A DNA stretch of 64,000 bases from Pedobacter cryoconitis (GTDB lineage: Bacteria > Bacteroidota > Bacteroidia > Sphingobacteriales > Sphingobacteriaceae). Below are positions 24,384 to 32,779 of the stretch, one piece after another. The DNA lies in assembly GCF_001590605.1 (NCBI RefSeq), contig NZ_CP014504.1, positions 3,720,001 through 3,784,000 of the forward strand, in the 5' to 3' direction. Under the pieces are notes generated by a model. The model worked only from the letters and a program-made list of their open reading frames with translations, was not told the origin of the DNA and searched no databases. The position numbers and the translations under genes were made by a program. Numbering within the stretch: the first letter of the stretch is position 1; each line of letters opens with the position of its first letter.

Positions 24384-25217
24384 ATGAAAACGCATTATTA
24401 TTTCCTCATTTTGTTTTTCTGTATAGTGTCGTTCAGTGCTTGTAAGAAGGATGATAAGATTTCGTTTGATCATCCTAAACGTCAATATGAACTTGCTGTT
24501 GAAGGGGGGATTAATACGCTAACAAAAAATCAGTTTATTAAGCTCAGCATACCTTCTTTAGCACTAAACGCAATGCCGGCAGCAATTTCAAAGGCAGTCA
24601 TTATTGTAAATGATAGTAAAACGAATATCGTCTTTAAAGAAACAGCAATACCCGGTATATATTCTGCAATTAATAACAATAGTCCAAATTACAATAAGGC
24701 TTATACATTGACTATTACCTATAATAATAAAACCTATACAGCAGTTGATACGTTAAGGCAGGTGGTTAATATTGTAGATGACTTTTTACCATTGAAGGTA
24801 AAAATCAATAGTCGCGGTTCTTATGATGGAACAATACCAAAACATACTTTTGGTTATTTGAATCCTAATAAATGGTGGATAAATTACACAGGGATACCGG
24901 TATGGAACCCTTCAAAATTTGACGGTGTACAATATTATAACTATACGCATTTTCTGGGTTCGCCTAATTCTTTATATCCACTGAATAATCTTAAACGCGA
25001 TTTTAATTTACTGAGCCAGGATGTGATCACTATTTACAAGTTCTCTCTTTCCAAAGGATATGCAAGGTATCTTTATGATGTTTTCCTGGAAACGGACTGG
25101 AGCGGTCTTTTTTCCAGTGTTCCGGTAAATGCACAAGGTAATGTATCTGGAAATGCACAAGGTTATTTCTATGTTACAGACATAGATTTAAGAAGATACA
25201 AGGCTAAAGAATTGTAA
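24384..25217 (+). CDS. DUF4249 lipoprotein
   Basis: The start at 24384 is chosen because it opens the lipoprotein signal MKTHYYFLILFFCIVSFSAC (lipid on the Cys at residue 20); upstream codons belong to the receptor gene. The 277-aa product has the DUF4249 beta domain: YELAVEGGINTLTKNQFIKL, then PAAISKAVIIVNDSKTNIVF and YTLTITYNNKTYTAVDTL. Such lipoproteins always accompany TonB receptors of this type, and probably act at the outer-membrane surface in ligand binding. The stop and start are separated by one base, so this is the last gene of the operon. Confidence 0.88.
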   Translation: MKTHYYFLILFFCIVSFSACKKDDKISFDHPKRQYELAVEGGINTLTKNQFIKLSIPSLALNAMPAAISKAVIIVNDSKTNIVFKETAIPGIYSAINNNSPNYNKAYTLTITYNNKTYTAVDTLRQVVNIVDDFLPLKVKINSRGSYDGTIPKHTFGYLNPNKWWINYTGIPVWNPSKFDGVQYYNYTHFLGSPNSLYPLNNLKRDFNLLSQDVITIYKFSLSKGYARYLYDVFLETDWSGLFSSVPVNAQGNVSGNAQGYFYVTDIDLRRYKAKEL

Positions 25218-25234
25218 GCGTTATGCGTATTTTT

Positions 25235-25531
25235 CTATAAATGTCTTTCTATAATTCCCTGTAACTGATTTGCAGGAATTACGCCCGACTGCCTCCATTT
25301 GATCTCTCCATTTTTGAAAAGGATTAAAGTGGGAACTCCCTGAATTTGATATTTACTGGAAACTGCCTGATTTTTATCGACGTCAACTTTCAAAATTGTT
25401 GCCCGGTCTCCCAGCATCCCTTTAAGTTGCTGCAGAATTGGAGCCATCATTTTACAAGGACCACACCATTCGGCAGAGAAATCTACCAATACTGGTTTAG
25501 CTGAATTAATAATTTCTGCGAAGTTTGCCAT
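25235..25531 (-). CDS. trxA: Thioredoxin
   Basis: The start at 25531 gives [20 protein letters not shown], a normal thioredoxin N-terminus; 12 further codons upstream are not family-like. The 98-aa product has the active site WCGPC (about residues 20-24), KVDVDKN and the cis-Pro loop [12 protein letters not shown]. It is a standard cytoplasmic disulfide reductase. The gene is convergent with the surface-signalling operon, 17 bases from its end. A companion reductase gene is not in the window. Confidence 0.95.
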   Translation of the reverse strand: MANFAEIINSAKPVLVDFSAEWCGPCKMMAPILQQLKGMLGDRATILKVDVDKNQAVSSKYQIQGVPTLILFKNGEIKWRQSGVIPANQLQGIIERHL

Positions 25532-25645
25532 AAAGATTTTTGTCTGAAAAATAAGCGGGGATCCCACTCTCGCAGTATCCCCGCCATCTAAATTAACGCT
25601 CTCAAATATATAGACGCTTATAATTTGATATTATTATGTATGACT

Positions 25646-25786
25646 TCAAATATTTTTTAAGATTAATCTTTTTAGCCCCATAATGTAGCCTAAGTGCATC
25701 CCTTCGTGGAAACTAAGGAAGTTTGTTGCATCTTCAATACTGTTCAAATTAACGCTGTAACGGGTAGTCCATCCTTTATAGTTATC
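25646..25786 (-). pseudogene. C-terminal remnant of a DinB-family protein
   Basis: The minus strand reads DNYKGWTTRYSVNLNSIED, then ATNFLSFHEGMHLGYIMGLK and RLILKNI and a stop. The FHEGMHLGYIM part is the C-terminal His-containing helix of DinB-fold proteins. A TGA in frame lies immediately upstream and the rest of the gene (over 100 codons) is missing. A 21-bp tandem array starts just beyond it, so truncation may be linked to the repeat. Only the tail remains, so it should not be functional. Confidence 0.6.
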
Positions 25787-25810
25787 AAATATTCAGTTAT
25801 GATAGTATGT

Positions 25811-25913
25811 CTGCTACATTGGTTTTCTATTGTGTTCTACTGGTTTCTATCCTGCTACACTGGTTTTCTATCCTGCTACTCTGATTTTCTATTATGTTCT
25901 ACTGGTTTTCTAT
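25811..25913. repeat. 21-bp tandem repeat array, five units
   Basis: The motif TGGTTTTCTAT (or one-base variants) begins at 25820, 25841, 25861, 25882 and 25903, spaced 21, 20, 21 and 21 bases. Between them stands CTGCTAC- or TTCTAC-type sequence. The last unit reaches the MFS stop codon. The spacing is about two helical turns. No spacers are present, so it is not CRISPR. Confidence 0.8.
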
Positions 25914-27082
25914 TGTGATTTCTCAGGAATAGCCATCATCTTCTTCTGATACCTGAAAAATAGCTGCGAAATCGGTATCAGCATTAATCCGCTGAAACCA
26001 AAAATAATAAATGCGACTCTTAGCCCGAAAGCGTGCGCAAGGTATCCTATAATCGGGGGGCCAAGCAACATTCCGGTAATTGCATAAGTGGCAATAATCG
26101 AGATAGCCATTCCTGGCGAATATTTGCTGGAAGCACCTGCTAAAGCATAACTCATAGGCACTACTGCAGCTGTACCAAAGCCAACCATCGAAAACCCAAT
26201 CATAGCAGGCCAGAACTGCGGTACAATAATAGCGAGCGAAATTCCCGAAACAACAAGGAGTGCACACATCAAAAAGGTAGCTGGCATTCCAATTCTTGAA
26301 ATGATCAGATCGGACAGGAACCTGGAGGCAGCCATAAAGGTCATGAAAATTAAATAGCCGTAAGTAAAGATCTCTACATGGAGTACTTCCTGGAAGTAAA
26401 TCCCACTCCAGTCAAACATTCCTCCTTCGCATATTGCAGCAAAAAAGATGATAAATCCGAGATATAGAATATAAGGATCAGGCTTGCCTACAATAATTTT
26501 ATTACCTTTTTCAGACCGGTCTCCTTTTAACAAAAACTGATACGAATAACAGGTAATCACTAAACACAGGAGCGCTACAATCAATAAGTGCATGTGCAGA
26601 GAAACATTGTAAGTCAGCAATAATGTCGAAAATGCAACTCCGGCAATCCCGCCTGTACTCCAGAAGCCGTGAAAAGAGCCGATAATTTTCTGACTGAATT
26701 GCTTTTGCAGCGTAATCGCCTGTGTATTGACTGAAATATTAAAAATCCGTGTCGTAAAAGCAAACAGGACAACTGCAACAACCAAACTAAAAGTGTTTTG
26801 AGAAAATCCGATAATCGCCAGTGCAACTGCATTTAAGCCATAGCCGACAGCAAGGGGAACACGGCTGTTATATTTAGAAACCAGCCAGCCCGATATTGGC
26901 AGCCCGATTAGAGAACCAATTGGCATAGCCAGTAAAATCGTCCCAAGTTCAGCTTCATTAAAGCCAAAGGCCATTTTAATAGTTGGAATCCTTGAAGCCC
27001 AGGTCGCAAAACTGAATCCGGACATAAAGAAAAAAAGGCTTAGATATATTCTGTGTTTGTTTTTGGTGATTTTATCCTTCAT
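25910..27082 (-). CDS. MFS transporter, YbjJ/FucP-like
   Basis: This 390-aa inner-membrane carrier has about 12 segments. It starts MKDKITKNKHRIYLSLFFFM with an early conserved GFSFATWASRIPTIK, typical of the YbjJ-like MFS group. The central loop is residues about 190-205 (LKGDRSEKGNKIIVGKP). FFAAICEGGMFDWSGIYFQE in the seventh segment is characteristic of this group. The substrate is unknown; sugars or organic acids have been proposed for relatives. The stop codon lies inside the 21-bp tandem array, so its last codons are shared with repeat sequence. It is monocistronic. Confidence 0.9.
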   Translation of the reverse strand: MKDKITKNKHRIYLSLFFFMSGFSFATWASRIPTIKMAFGFNEAELGTILLAMPIGSLIGLPISGWLVSKYNSRVPLAVGYGLNAVALAIIGFSQNTFSLVVAVVLFAFTTRIFNISVNTQAITLQKQFSQKIIGSFHGFWSTGGIAGVAFSTLLLTYNVSLHMHLLIVALLCLVITCYSYQFLLKGDRSEKGNKIIVGKPDPYILYLGFIIFFAAICEGGMFDWSGIYFQEVLHVEIFTYGYLIFMTFMAASRFLSDLIISRIGMPATFLMCALLVVSGISLAIIVPQFWPAMIGFSMVGFGTAAVVPMSYALAGASSKYSPGMAISIIATYAITGMLLGPPIIGYLAHAFGLRVAFIIFGFSGLMLIPISQLFFRYQKKMMAIPEKSQ

Positions 27083-27136
27083 TTATACCGCAAATATAAG
27101 AAGGAGTTTATATTTAAATCTTTAAATTATTGCTCC

Positions 27137-27649
27137 TTATAATTTAACATAAGGCAAAAGCTCTTTCCACAGCTCCAACTTTTGTTCAAATGTTTTTGAA
27201 GCATTTGCACGGCTTGGAGAGGGTAACAAATGATAGTTTTTATCCTCACTTTTCTTTACGTGCTTAAGATAAAATTGTTCTGCTTTCCTGCTATCAAAAA
27301 ATATTTCTGTGATAGCGGGATATTGTTGGTAAAAAGCAGCAAAGTCATTGACTACTTCATTCTTAATATTACTATCCAGACTACCTTCGCAGGTACAGGA
27401 TTCCAGCACATCCCATAGTGCAATTCCATGATTGAGCAAGAATCTTTTCCTTGCTTCATAATCTGCTTCAACGGGTTGCTGAAAAAGTGTATAGATCAAT
27501 TTCCAGAAATGATTGCCCGCATGACCGTAATATTGTTGAAGACTTAGAGAGCGGTCGCCAGGCATAGTGCCCAGTAACAGTACCTTACAGTTTTGATCAA
27601 CAATTGGTGGAAAGGCAGTTTTCAATGGAGGAATAATTGGGTCGTTCAT
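27137..27649 (-). CDS. Hypoxanthine-DNA glycosylase (uracil-DNA glycosylase superfamily)
   Basis: This 170-aa protein matches the HDG family (TIGR04274). The active-site motif LLGTMPGDRSL (about residues 24-34) is followed by YYGHAGNHFWKLIY and WDVLESCTCEGSLDS, and the closing motif LLPSPSRANAS (about 141-151) replaces HPSP of classic enzymes. It excises deaminated adenine (hypoxanthine) or uracil from DNA. There is no signal peptide. The gene is alone, divergent from cvfB. Confidence 0.88.
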   Translation of the reverse strand: MNDPIIPPLKTAFPPIVDQNCKVLLLGTMPGDRSLSLQQYYGHAGNHFWKLIYTLFQQPVEADYEARKRFLLNHGIALWDVLESCTCEGSLDSNIKNEVVNDFAAFYQQYPAITEIFFDSRKAEQFYLKHVKKSEDKNYHLLPSPSRANASKTFEQKLELWKELLPYVKL

Positions 27650-27735
27650 TCTTTATGTCGTTTTATGCTCAGGGTTTAATGATATATTATAACACATGGA
27701 GTGTAAAGATGTTCTCATATTCTTGCTGATATTGC

Positions 27736-27743
27736 TACCTTTG
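27736..27743 (+). promoter_or_regulatory. Putative -7 promoter element TACCTTTG of cvfB
   Basis: TACCTTTG is a perfect TAnnTTTG match 24 bases before the cvfB ATG. The start point would be very close to the gene. No TTG at the expected -33 spacing is seen. Confidence 0.4.
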
Positions 27744-27767
27744 CGGATTGAATATTAAGAAATACCA

Positions 27768-28601
27768 ATGATACAGATAGGACAATACAACGAGTTAAGA
27801 ATTATAAACAAGACAGAATCAGGACTAATACTGTCTGATGGCGATAAGGAAGCGCTATTGCCCTACAACCACGTTCCTAAGGATGCGGAAATTGGAGATA
27901 ATATCAATGTTTTTATTTATATGCATAAAGATGGAAAGCTTCATGCAACTACACAAAAACCTCTGGCTTGTGTAGGCGATTTTGCTTACCTGACTGTTGT
28001 TGAAGATGGTGAGAATGGTGTGTTCATGGATATCGGTATCGATAAAGATGTATATGTACCTGAAAAAGAACAAAAACGCCCAATGTTTAAGGGTGATAAA
28101 CACGTTGTTTATGTTTTTCTTGATGATAGCAATGACCGTATGGTGGCTTCATCCAGATTAACGAATTATGTGGAAGAGGAAGAAATCAATTTTGAAGAAG
28201 GTGATGAAGTAAGTTTATTGATCGCAGACCGGAGTGATTTAGGTTACAACGCAATTGTTGATAATAAGTATATAGGTTTATTATATCAGAATGAATTATT
28301 TGATCAGCTTAATCCTGGAGAAGTAAGAAAAGGCTGGATTAAAAAGGTTAGAGTGGAAGGAAAGATTGACCTGAGTTTACAGCCTATGGGTTATAGTCAT
28401 ATTCTGGATACGAAAGAAGTCCTGATCAAAATGCTGGAAGAAAACCAGGGCCTGATCGCTTTAGGTGATAAAAGTTCACCAGAAGAGGTTTATGACCTGT
28501 TGAAGATCAGCAAAAAAGCTTTCAAGAAAACAACTGGTGCGCTTTATAAGGAGCGTTTGATTACCATCGGTGATCATGAAATCAGGTTATTATCTGAATA
28601 G
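27768..28601 (+). CDS. cvfB: S1-domain RNA-binding protein, CvfB family
   Basis: This 277-aa protein has three S1-like OB domains followed by a winged helix: residues about 1-60 (NELRIINKTESGLILSDGD), 62-130 (LTVVEDGENGVFMDIGIDKD), 140-205 (IVDNKYIGLLYQNELFDQL, ending KIDLSLQPMGY), and a C-terminal wHTH (about 215-277, SPEEVYDLLKISKKAFKKTT). This is the CvfB architecture, a conserved RNA-binding regulator in Firmicutes and Bacteroidota. A perfect hairpin terminator follows. The gene is alone on the plus strand. Confidence 0.93.
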   Translation: MIQIGQYNELRIINKTESGLILSDGDKEALLPYNHVPKDAEIGDNINVFIYMHKDGKLHATTQKPLACVGDFAYLTVVEDGENGVFMDIGIDKDVYVPEKEQKRPMFKGDKHVVYVFLDDSNDRMVASSRLTNYVEEEEINFEEGDEVSLLIADRSDLGYNAIVDNKYIGLLYQNELFDQLNPGEVRKGWIKKVRVEGKIDLSLQPMGYSHILDTKEVLIKMLEENQGLIALGDKSSPEEVYDLLKISKKAFKKTTGALYKERLITIGDHEIRLLSE

Positions 28602-28630
28602 ATTAAATGATTAGCTGAATACCAAAGAAG

Positions 28631-28660
28631 AGGCCTCTTATAAATATAAGAGGCCTTTTT
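28631..28660. terminator. Bidirectional terminator
   Basis: AGGCCTCTTATA (28631-28642) pairs perfectly with TATAAGAGGCCT (28645-28656), followed by TTTTT. It serves cvfB and, from the other side, the convergent YXWGXW gene that ends at 28665. Confidence 0.85.
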
Positions 28661-28664
28661 AATG

Positions 28665-29675
28665 CTATCTACGTCCCCTTTCTTCCCGATGCGGGTTACC
28701 TTGATGTGGCTGGTGGGCTTCACGTTGCGGATGATGTTGTTGCATGCGGTGCTGTTGTTGATTAGGATGTGGCTGTTGCATATGATTTGGCTGTTGCATA
28801 TGATTTGATTGCTGTTGTTGCATAGCATTTGAATGTCTGCTTATCCCAGGATGCCACTGTTGAGGTGATTTAGCTCCATTAGCCAGCCTGTCGTCTTTCA
28901 AAGGACTATTTCCGTTAATCTGCCTGTCATTTTTCATTGGATTATTTTCATTAGCCTGATGATTGTTCCCGGCTCCATTCCCATGTATCCTGTCCATTGC
29001 TGGATTTGCAGGCTTACCGTGATTTACATTAGCAAACTGATTGTGATCTTTTCCAGCCGATTGCTGATGAGCTAATTGAGAGGCAGTTGGCTGTATATGA
29101 TTTTCGTTCATTGCCCTGCGTTCTTCTTCACGAGGCTGCACATTTACTCCCCCCTGACCATTAAAGCTTGTACGGTTGTTATTTACTATATTGTTATTAA
29201 TTACTGTTTTATTGATATAAGTGTTATGAACGACAGTAGTATTTACATTAGTGATGGCTGTGTTATATCTATAGGATCCTCCCTCCCATCTCCCACCATA
29301 AAAGCCTGAACCACTATAACCATAGCCATAATTGATACCACCGTAAAAACCAATATGCGGCCCCCAGTAGCCAGAGTGAAAACTATAGACTCCACCGTCA
29401 AAGCCCCAGTAGGCAGGAGTCCATAATACACCAGCACGTGGAGGATGCACCCATACGCCTGGTACCCAGTAATAGCCATCTGCATCGTCATAGGCCCAGT
29501 AGCCAGGAGTCCATAAGTAACCATCGGCCGGACAAGGAGGTTGTGAATAAACCGGAAGTGCTGGCGGAGCAATTCTTGCAGATATATTAATGCCTACACT
29601 GATCTGCGCGAATGCAACAGTCCTGGCAAAAGTCATTGCTAATAGCAAAAGACTAATTTTCGCAATCTTTTTCAT
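28665..29675 (-). CDS. Secreted YXWGXW-repeat protein with Gln/His-rich tail
   Basis: This 336-aa protein has a signal peptide (MKKIAKISLLLLAMTFARTV, cleavage near AFAQ). Residues about 45-125 hold three repeats of the YxWxPGxW type (GYLWTPGYWAYDDADGYYWVP, GVLWTPAYWGFDGG). A Tyr/Gly-rich strand follows, then NTYINKTVINNNIVNNNRTS. The last 150 residues are low-complexity, rich in N, Q and H. Secreted YXWGXW proteins are known but without a function; the tail suggests a surface or metal-binding role. An ECF sigma gene lies upstream in the same direction, 130 bases away. Confidence 0.85.
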   Translation of the reverse strand: MKKIAKISLLLLAMTFARTVAFAQISVGINISARIAPPALPVYSQPPCPADGYLWTPGYWAYDDADGYYWVPGVWVHPPRAGVLWTPAYWGFDGGVYSFHSGYWGPHIGFYGGINYGYGYSGSGFYGGRWEGGSYRYNTAITNVNTTVVHNTYINKTVINNNIVNNNRTSFNGQGGVNVQPREEERRAMNENHIQPTASQLAHQQSAGKDHNQFANVNHGKPANPAMDRIHGNGAGNNHQANENNPMKNDRQINGNSPLKDDRLANGAKSPQQWHPGISRHSNAMQQQQSNHMQQPNHMQQPHPNQQQHRMQQHHPQREAHQPHQGNPHREERGRR

Positions 29676-29805
29676 AAATATGAGTTTTAAATTTCATAGT
29701 TATAGGATCTGAAGATCAGGAGATAGTTTAAATTAGAATTCCATTAAAATTCGATTAGTAAATTTTAATTTTTATCGGGTCTGTTAGCCAATATTAAAAA
29801 AATGA

Positions 29806-30420
29806 TTATAAATCAAACACCAATGGAATCGTGAAATATTTTCTCAGTGTCAGGATCGAAATCCTTATCCTGGTCTTGACTGTACCAATTGGAATGTTAA
29901 GAATTTTTGCAGTTTCAGCATGTGAATAGCCCTGAAAATAGACCAGATCAAGTACTTCTTTCTGAAAGGGATTTAATGTTGTCGTCAATTGTCCGATCCC
30001 AATAGTATCAGTATTGTAATAACAATAGTTATTCATTTCTACCAAGTCCATGATTTCTTCTATTTTTATATTTTTGGCGCTGTTAGTAGAACTACGCCCT
30101 TTGATATGATCAAAAGCTTTATTTCTTGCAATTCTTGCCATCCAGGTAAATAACCGGCCTTTAGTTTCATCGTACTGAACAATTTTGGAAGCCACTTTCG
30201 TAAAAGTTTCCTGCAATACGTCTTCTGCGGTTTCTCTGGATTTTACAATCTTTATAATGATAGCTAACAAAGCCGGTGAATATTGCGCATACAGGAAAGT
30301 AAATGCTCTCATATCCATTAATTTCAGATCTTTGATCAATTCCTTTTCCCGGTTACCGGCAACACTAATTGCGGGCAGGAGATTTGTCTTTACAGAAAAG
30401 ATTCCGATGAGTATAAGCAT
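29806..30420 (-). CDS. ECF RNA polymerase sigma factor, no adjacent anti-sigma
   Basis: This 204-aa sigma factor has region 2 (FTFLYAQYSPALLAIIIKIV, SRETAEDVLQETFTKVASKI, GRLFTWMARIARNKAFDHIK) and region 4 with the helix-turn-helix SHAETAKILNIPIGTVKTRI near residues 168-187. The first 22 residues are hydrophobic and may be annotation overreach; a start nearer the first charged residues (GNREKELIKDL) is possible. No FecR or zinc-type anti-sigma is adjacent, unlike the sigma at 20.2 kb. A YXWGXW secreted-protein gene follows 130 bases later and could be its target. Confidence 0.9.
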   Translation of the reverse strand: MLILIGIFSVKTNLLPAISVAGNREKELIKDLKLMDMRAFTFLYAQYSPALLAIIIKIVKSRETAEDVLQETFTKVASKIVQYDETKGRLFTWMARIARNKAFDHIKGRSSTNSAKNIKIEEIMDLVEMNNYCYYNTDTIGIGQLTTTLNPFQKEVLDLVYFQGYSHAETAKILNIPIGTVKTRIRISILTLRKYFTIPLVFDL

Positions 30421-30694
30421 GGCTTAGGATTAAGTAGCTATTTAAATAAATGTGTATTTTATTACACTATTAATTAAATTATCTACAAGCGTGCCATTTA
30501 CTACATCTATTTATGTTGCATAGACTGAACAATCTGATTTAGGCCAAACCCTCCTAACTTAAAGAGGGCTTGAAATCTACTTAAACGCATAAATTCATTC
30601 TATATATTAAAATCCCGTTCAATTTATTCATTAACCTCCTAAACAAATTCTTAGCAGAAAGACATTCAATTGACTCAAATAAGATGCGGCAGAT

Positions 30695-31186
30695 TTAATT
30701 AGATATAATCGTATATAACATCCAAATTGAACAGGAATAATGACCTGTATCACCAATCGGTTTATCCAACAAACTGAATCCCAGCTTCTCGTAAGCAGAA
30801 ACTGCAGCGGAGAGTTCTGGCATTGATTCGAGATAAATATATTTGTAACCCAGTTCTCCGGCTAAGTCAATACATTTTTGCATTAGTATCTTCCCGAGTC
30901 CCTTGCCCCTATGTGCTGAAGCAAGGTACATTTTCACCAGCTCAACAGTATCTTCAGGAAGTCCTTTCGAAGGGTATAGTCCTACTCCACCTAAGATTTC
31001 ATTTCCTTGTTCAGCAACAAAATATTTGCTTCCTGCTACCCGAAATGACTCGTACAAATGATTTGTACTTTCATCAAAATAGGCAGTACCTGGAATGTTA
31101 AGACCAAATTCTTCCAGACTTCTTTTTAGAATAATCGCCATTGCAGCATTATCTTGCGGCTGAATTTCTCTTATCGTTATATTCAT
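30695..31186 (-). CDS. GNAT-family N-acetyltransferase
   Basis: The start at 31186 gives MNITIREIQPQDNAAMAIIL, the usual GNAT first strand; 16 codons upstream do not fit. The 163-aa product has motif A, the acetyl-CoA loop, as VKMYLASAHRGKGLGKILMQ (Q/RxxGxG/A written HRGKGLGK) and motif B as YIYLESMPELSAAVSAYEKLGF. It should transfer an acetyl group to an amine; the acceptor is unknown. The gene is alone, and its promoter faces the small secreted-protein gene at 31301. Confidence 0.9.
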   Translation of the reverse strand: MNITIREIQPQDNAAMAIILKRSLEEFGLNIPGTAYFDESTNHLYESFRVAGSKYFVAEQGNEILGGVGLYPSKGLPEDTVELVKMYLASAHRGKGLGKILMQKCIDLAGELGYKYIYLESMPELSAAVSAYEKLGFSLLDKPIGDTGHYSCSIWMLYTIISN

Positions 31187-31257
31187 AGGGCCCAATCTAG
31201 CTAATCTGCACAAAAAATAAAAGCCATTCTTCAAAACATATAGCTAGCAGTGTTTGT

Positions 31258-31265
31258 TATCTTTG
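31258..31265 (+). promoter_or_regulatory. Putative -7 promoter element TATCTTTG
   Basis: TATCTTTG matches TAnnTTTG exactly and lies 35 bases before the ATG of the secreted protein at 31301. A -33 TTG at the expected spacing is not seen. Confidence 0.4.
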
Positions 31266-31300
31266 ATCAGATTAAAAGTTAAATTATATATTAATAATTA

Positions 31301-31891
31301 ATGAAATATATCTTTATTATCGTCATTTTATTTTCCTCGCAAAAAATGTTCTCTCAGTCAGCTACTTATAAATTAATAAATAAGGAGAAAGGTACTTCGA
31401 GCAATATATCAGTTAGGAGAACAGACGATCAGGTGGAAGTAAACGTGCTGGCTAATTGGAACAATAAGGCTGGGACTTATGGTCAGTTTACGGGAAAAGG
31501 AATATTGACAGATAATAAAACCACTATTAAGGCAGAGAAAAAATCACTGCTGTGCAAAGTATCTCTTAAATTTTTGAAGGATTCATTAGAAGCCAGTTTC
31601 CAGGATTGCAATAATTATCAACTTACAGATCGCTTCAATGGCATTTACGCCAAGATTGCCGATAATGTAACCGGGGAATATATTGTTTCCACGGATATTT
31701 GTTATTTCTATAGCAAACCAGATGATAAATCAAGGAAGAAAGGTTTTGCTAATACTCCTGAGGTCATTAACGTTGAGGAAATTTTTGAAGGCGAATGGGG
31801 TTTTGCGACCCTCATGTCCAATGGGAAGCAACTTTTTGGGTATGTCAAATTATCAGATTTGAAGTTCAAAAGGACTTATTTGTATGATTAG
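31301..31891 (+). CDS. Secreted hypothetical protein, 196 aa
   Basis: A signal peptide (MKYIFIIVILFSSQKMFSQS) is followed by a beta-rich domain (SNISVRRTDDQVEVNVLANW, GQFTGKGILTDNKTTIKAEK). The last 60 residues (DICYFYSKPDDKSRKKGF ... GYVKLSDLKF) have the look of an SH3-like bacterial domain. I recognise no named family. It opens the island of small secreted/membrane genes that runs to 35.2 kb and is 94 bases upstream of the first TPR-like paralogue. Confidence 0.7.
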   Translation: MKYIFIIVILFSSQKMFSQSATYKLINKEKGTSSNISVRRTDDQVEVNVLANWNNKAGTYGQFTGKGILTDNKTTIKAEKKSLLCKVSLKFLKDSLEASFQDCNNYQLTDRFNGIYAKIADNVTGEYIVSTDICYFYSKPDDKSRKKGFANTPEVINVEEIFEGEWGFATLMSNGKQLFGYVKLSDLKFKRTYLYD

Positions 31892-31984
31892 GGATTAGGG
31901 CAAAAAGTCTTTGTTTTTAATTAGAATGCAAAGATAAATTATATTTTGCACCTTCGTTAGGGACAACAATGAGGAATAGTAAAA

Positions 31985-32614
31985 ATGAGAATCTTATTAA
32001 CAGTTGCACTATTTCTCTCTATCGCAGGCATTTCGTATGGTCAAAACAGCACCCCTCAAAAAGCTGAAGCTAATAGATTAATTAATGAAGCAGGTAATTT
32101 ACTTTATAAACCTGGCAACATAACAGAAAGAGATAATAACCTTAAACAGAGTATTTCTTTAGCAAAAAAAGCGATTCAATTAGATACTAGCAGATTTGTA
32201 GCTTATGAACTTCTATTTGGTGCATATATGATGCTAAAGGATGCTAAAGGAAGTATAAACACTTGCTCGGAATGGTTAATTAATCATCCCAACGATTTAA
32301 ATGTACGGTTAAGAAGAGGTGTTATTTATCACCGTATCCAAAAACAAAAACTTGCAGATAAGGATTTCAAATTTGTTAAAAATGGATTAGCTAAAACACA
32401 TGTAAAAATTACGAATAGGCTATCAGAGAAAGAAATAGCTGGTATTGTGTCAAATGCATATACCTATCTTTTAATTGGAGATAGAAAAACTTCTTTAAAT
32501 TCAATGGATAGTCTTTCTAAAGCATTTCCAGCTAATAAAAAAATTGCTCAAGCCAATAAAGAAATTCAAAATTTGGATATAGAGAAAAGCATGTACGAAA
32601 CCACAGGTTTTTAA
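31985..32614 (+). CDS. Secreted TPR-like protein, copy 1 of three paralogues
   Basis: This 209-aa protein has a signal peptide (MRILLTVALFLSIAGISYGQ). The mature part is helical with TPR-type pattern: SISLAKKAIQLDTSRFVAYE, then SINTCSEWLINHPNDLNVRL and RRGVIYHRIQKQKLADKDFK, then a conserved LSEKEIAGIVSNAYTYLLIG. It has no catalytic features; TPR domains bind proteins. Its first 87 coding bases are identical to those of the next gene, while the remainder is diverged. It is probably co-transcribed with the following copies, 78 bases apart. Confidence 0.75.
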   Translation: MRILLTVALFLSIAGISYGQNSTPQKAEANRLINEAGNLLYKPGNITERDNNLKQSISLAKKAIQLDTSRFVAYELLFGAYMMLKDAKGSINTCSEWLINHPNDLNVRLRRGVIYHRIQKQKLADKDFKFVKNGLAKTHVKITNRLSEKEIAGIVSNAYTYLLIGDRKTSLNSMDSLSKAFPANKKIAQANKEIQNLDIEKSMYETTGF

Positions 32615-32692
32615 TAAACTGCAGTAAGAATCTATAGAAACACTATAGGTTCTTACTCTTATAAATTGAATTAATTCAACATTAGTCAAAAA

Positions 32693-32779
32693 ATGAGAAT
32701 CTTATTAACAGTTGCACTATTTCTCTCTATCGCAGGCATTTCGTATGGTCAAAACAGCACCCCTCAAAAAGCTGAAGCT
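32693..32779 (+). repeat. 87-nt exact repeat of 31985-32071
   Basis: The first 29 codons of the gene at 31985 and the gene at 32693 are identical at all 87 bases, including third positions, whereas bases before the ATG and after codon 29 differ. The segment covers the signal peptide and nine mature residues. Confidence 0.95.

Noticed and set aside
25811-25913. Possible CRISPR array (regular repeats at 21 bases; likewise 57478-57577 at 25 bases)
   Set aside because: Units are contiguous with no spacers of CRISPR length, and no cas genes are nearby. These are plain tandem repeats.
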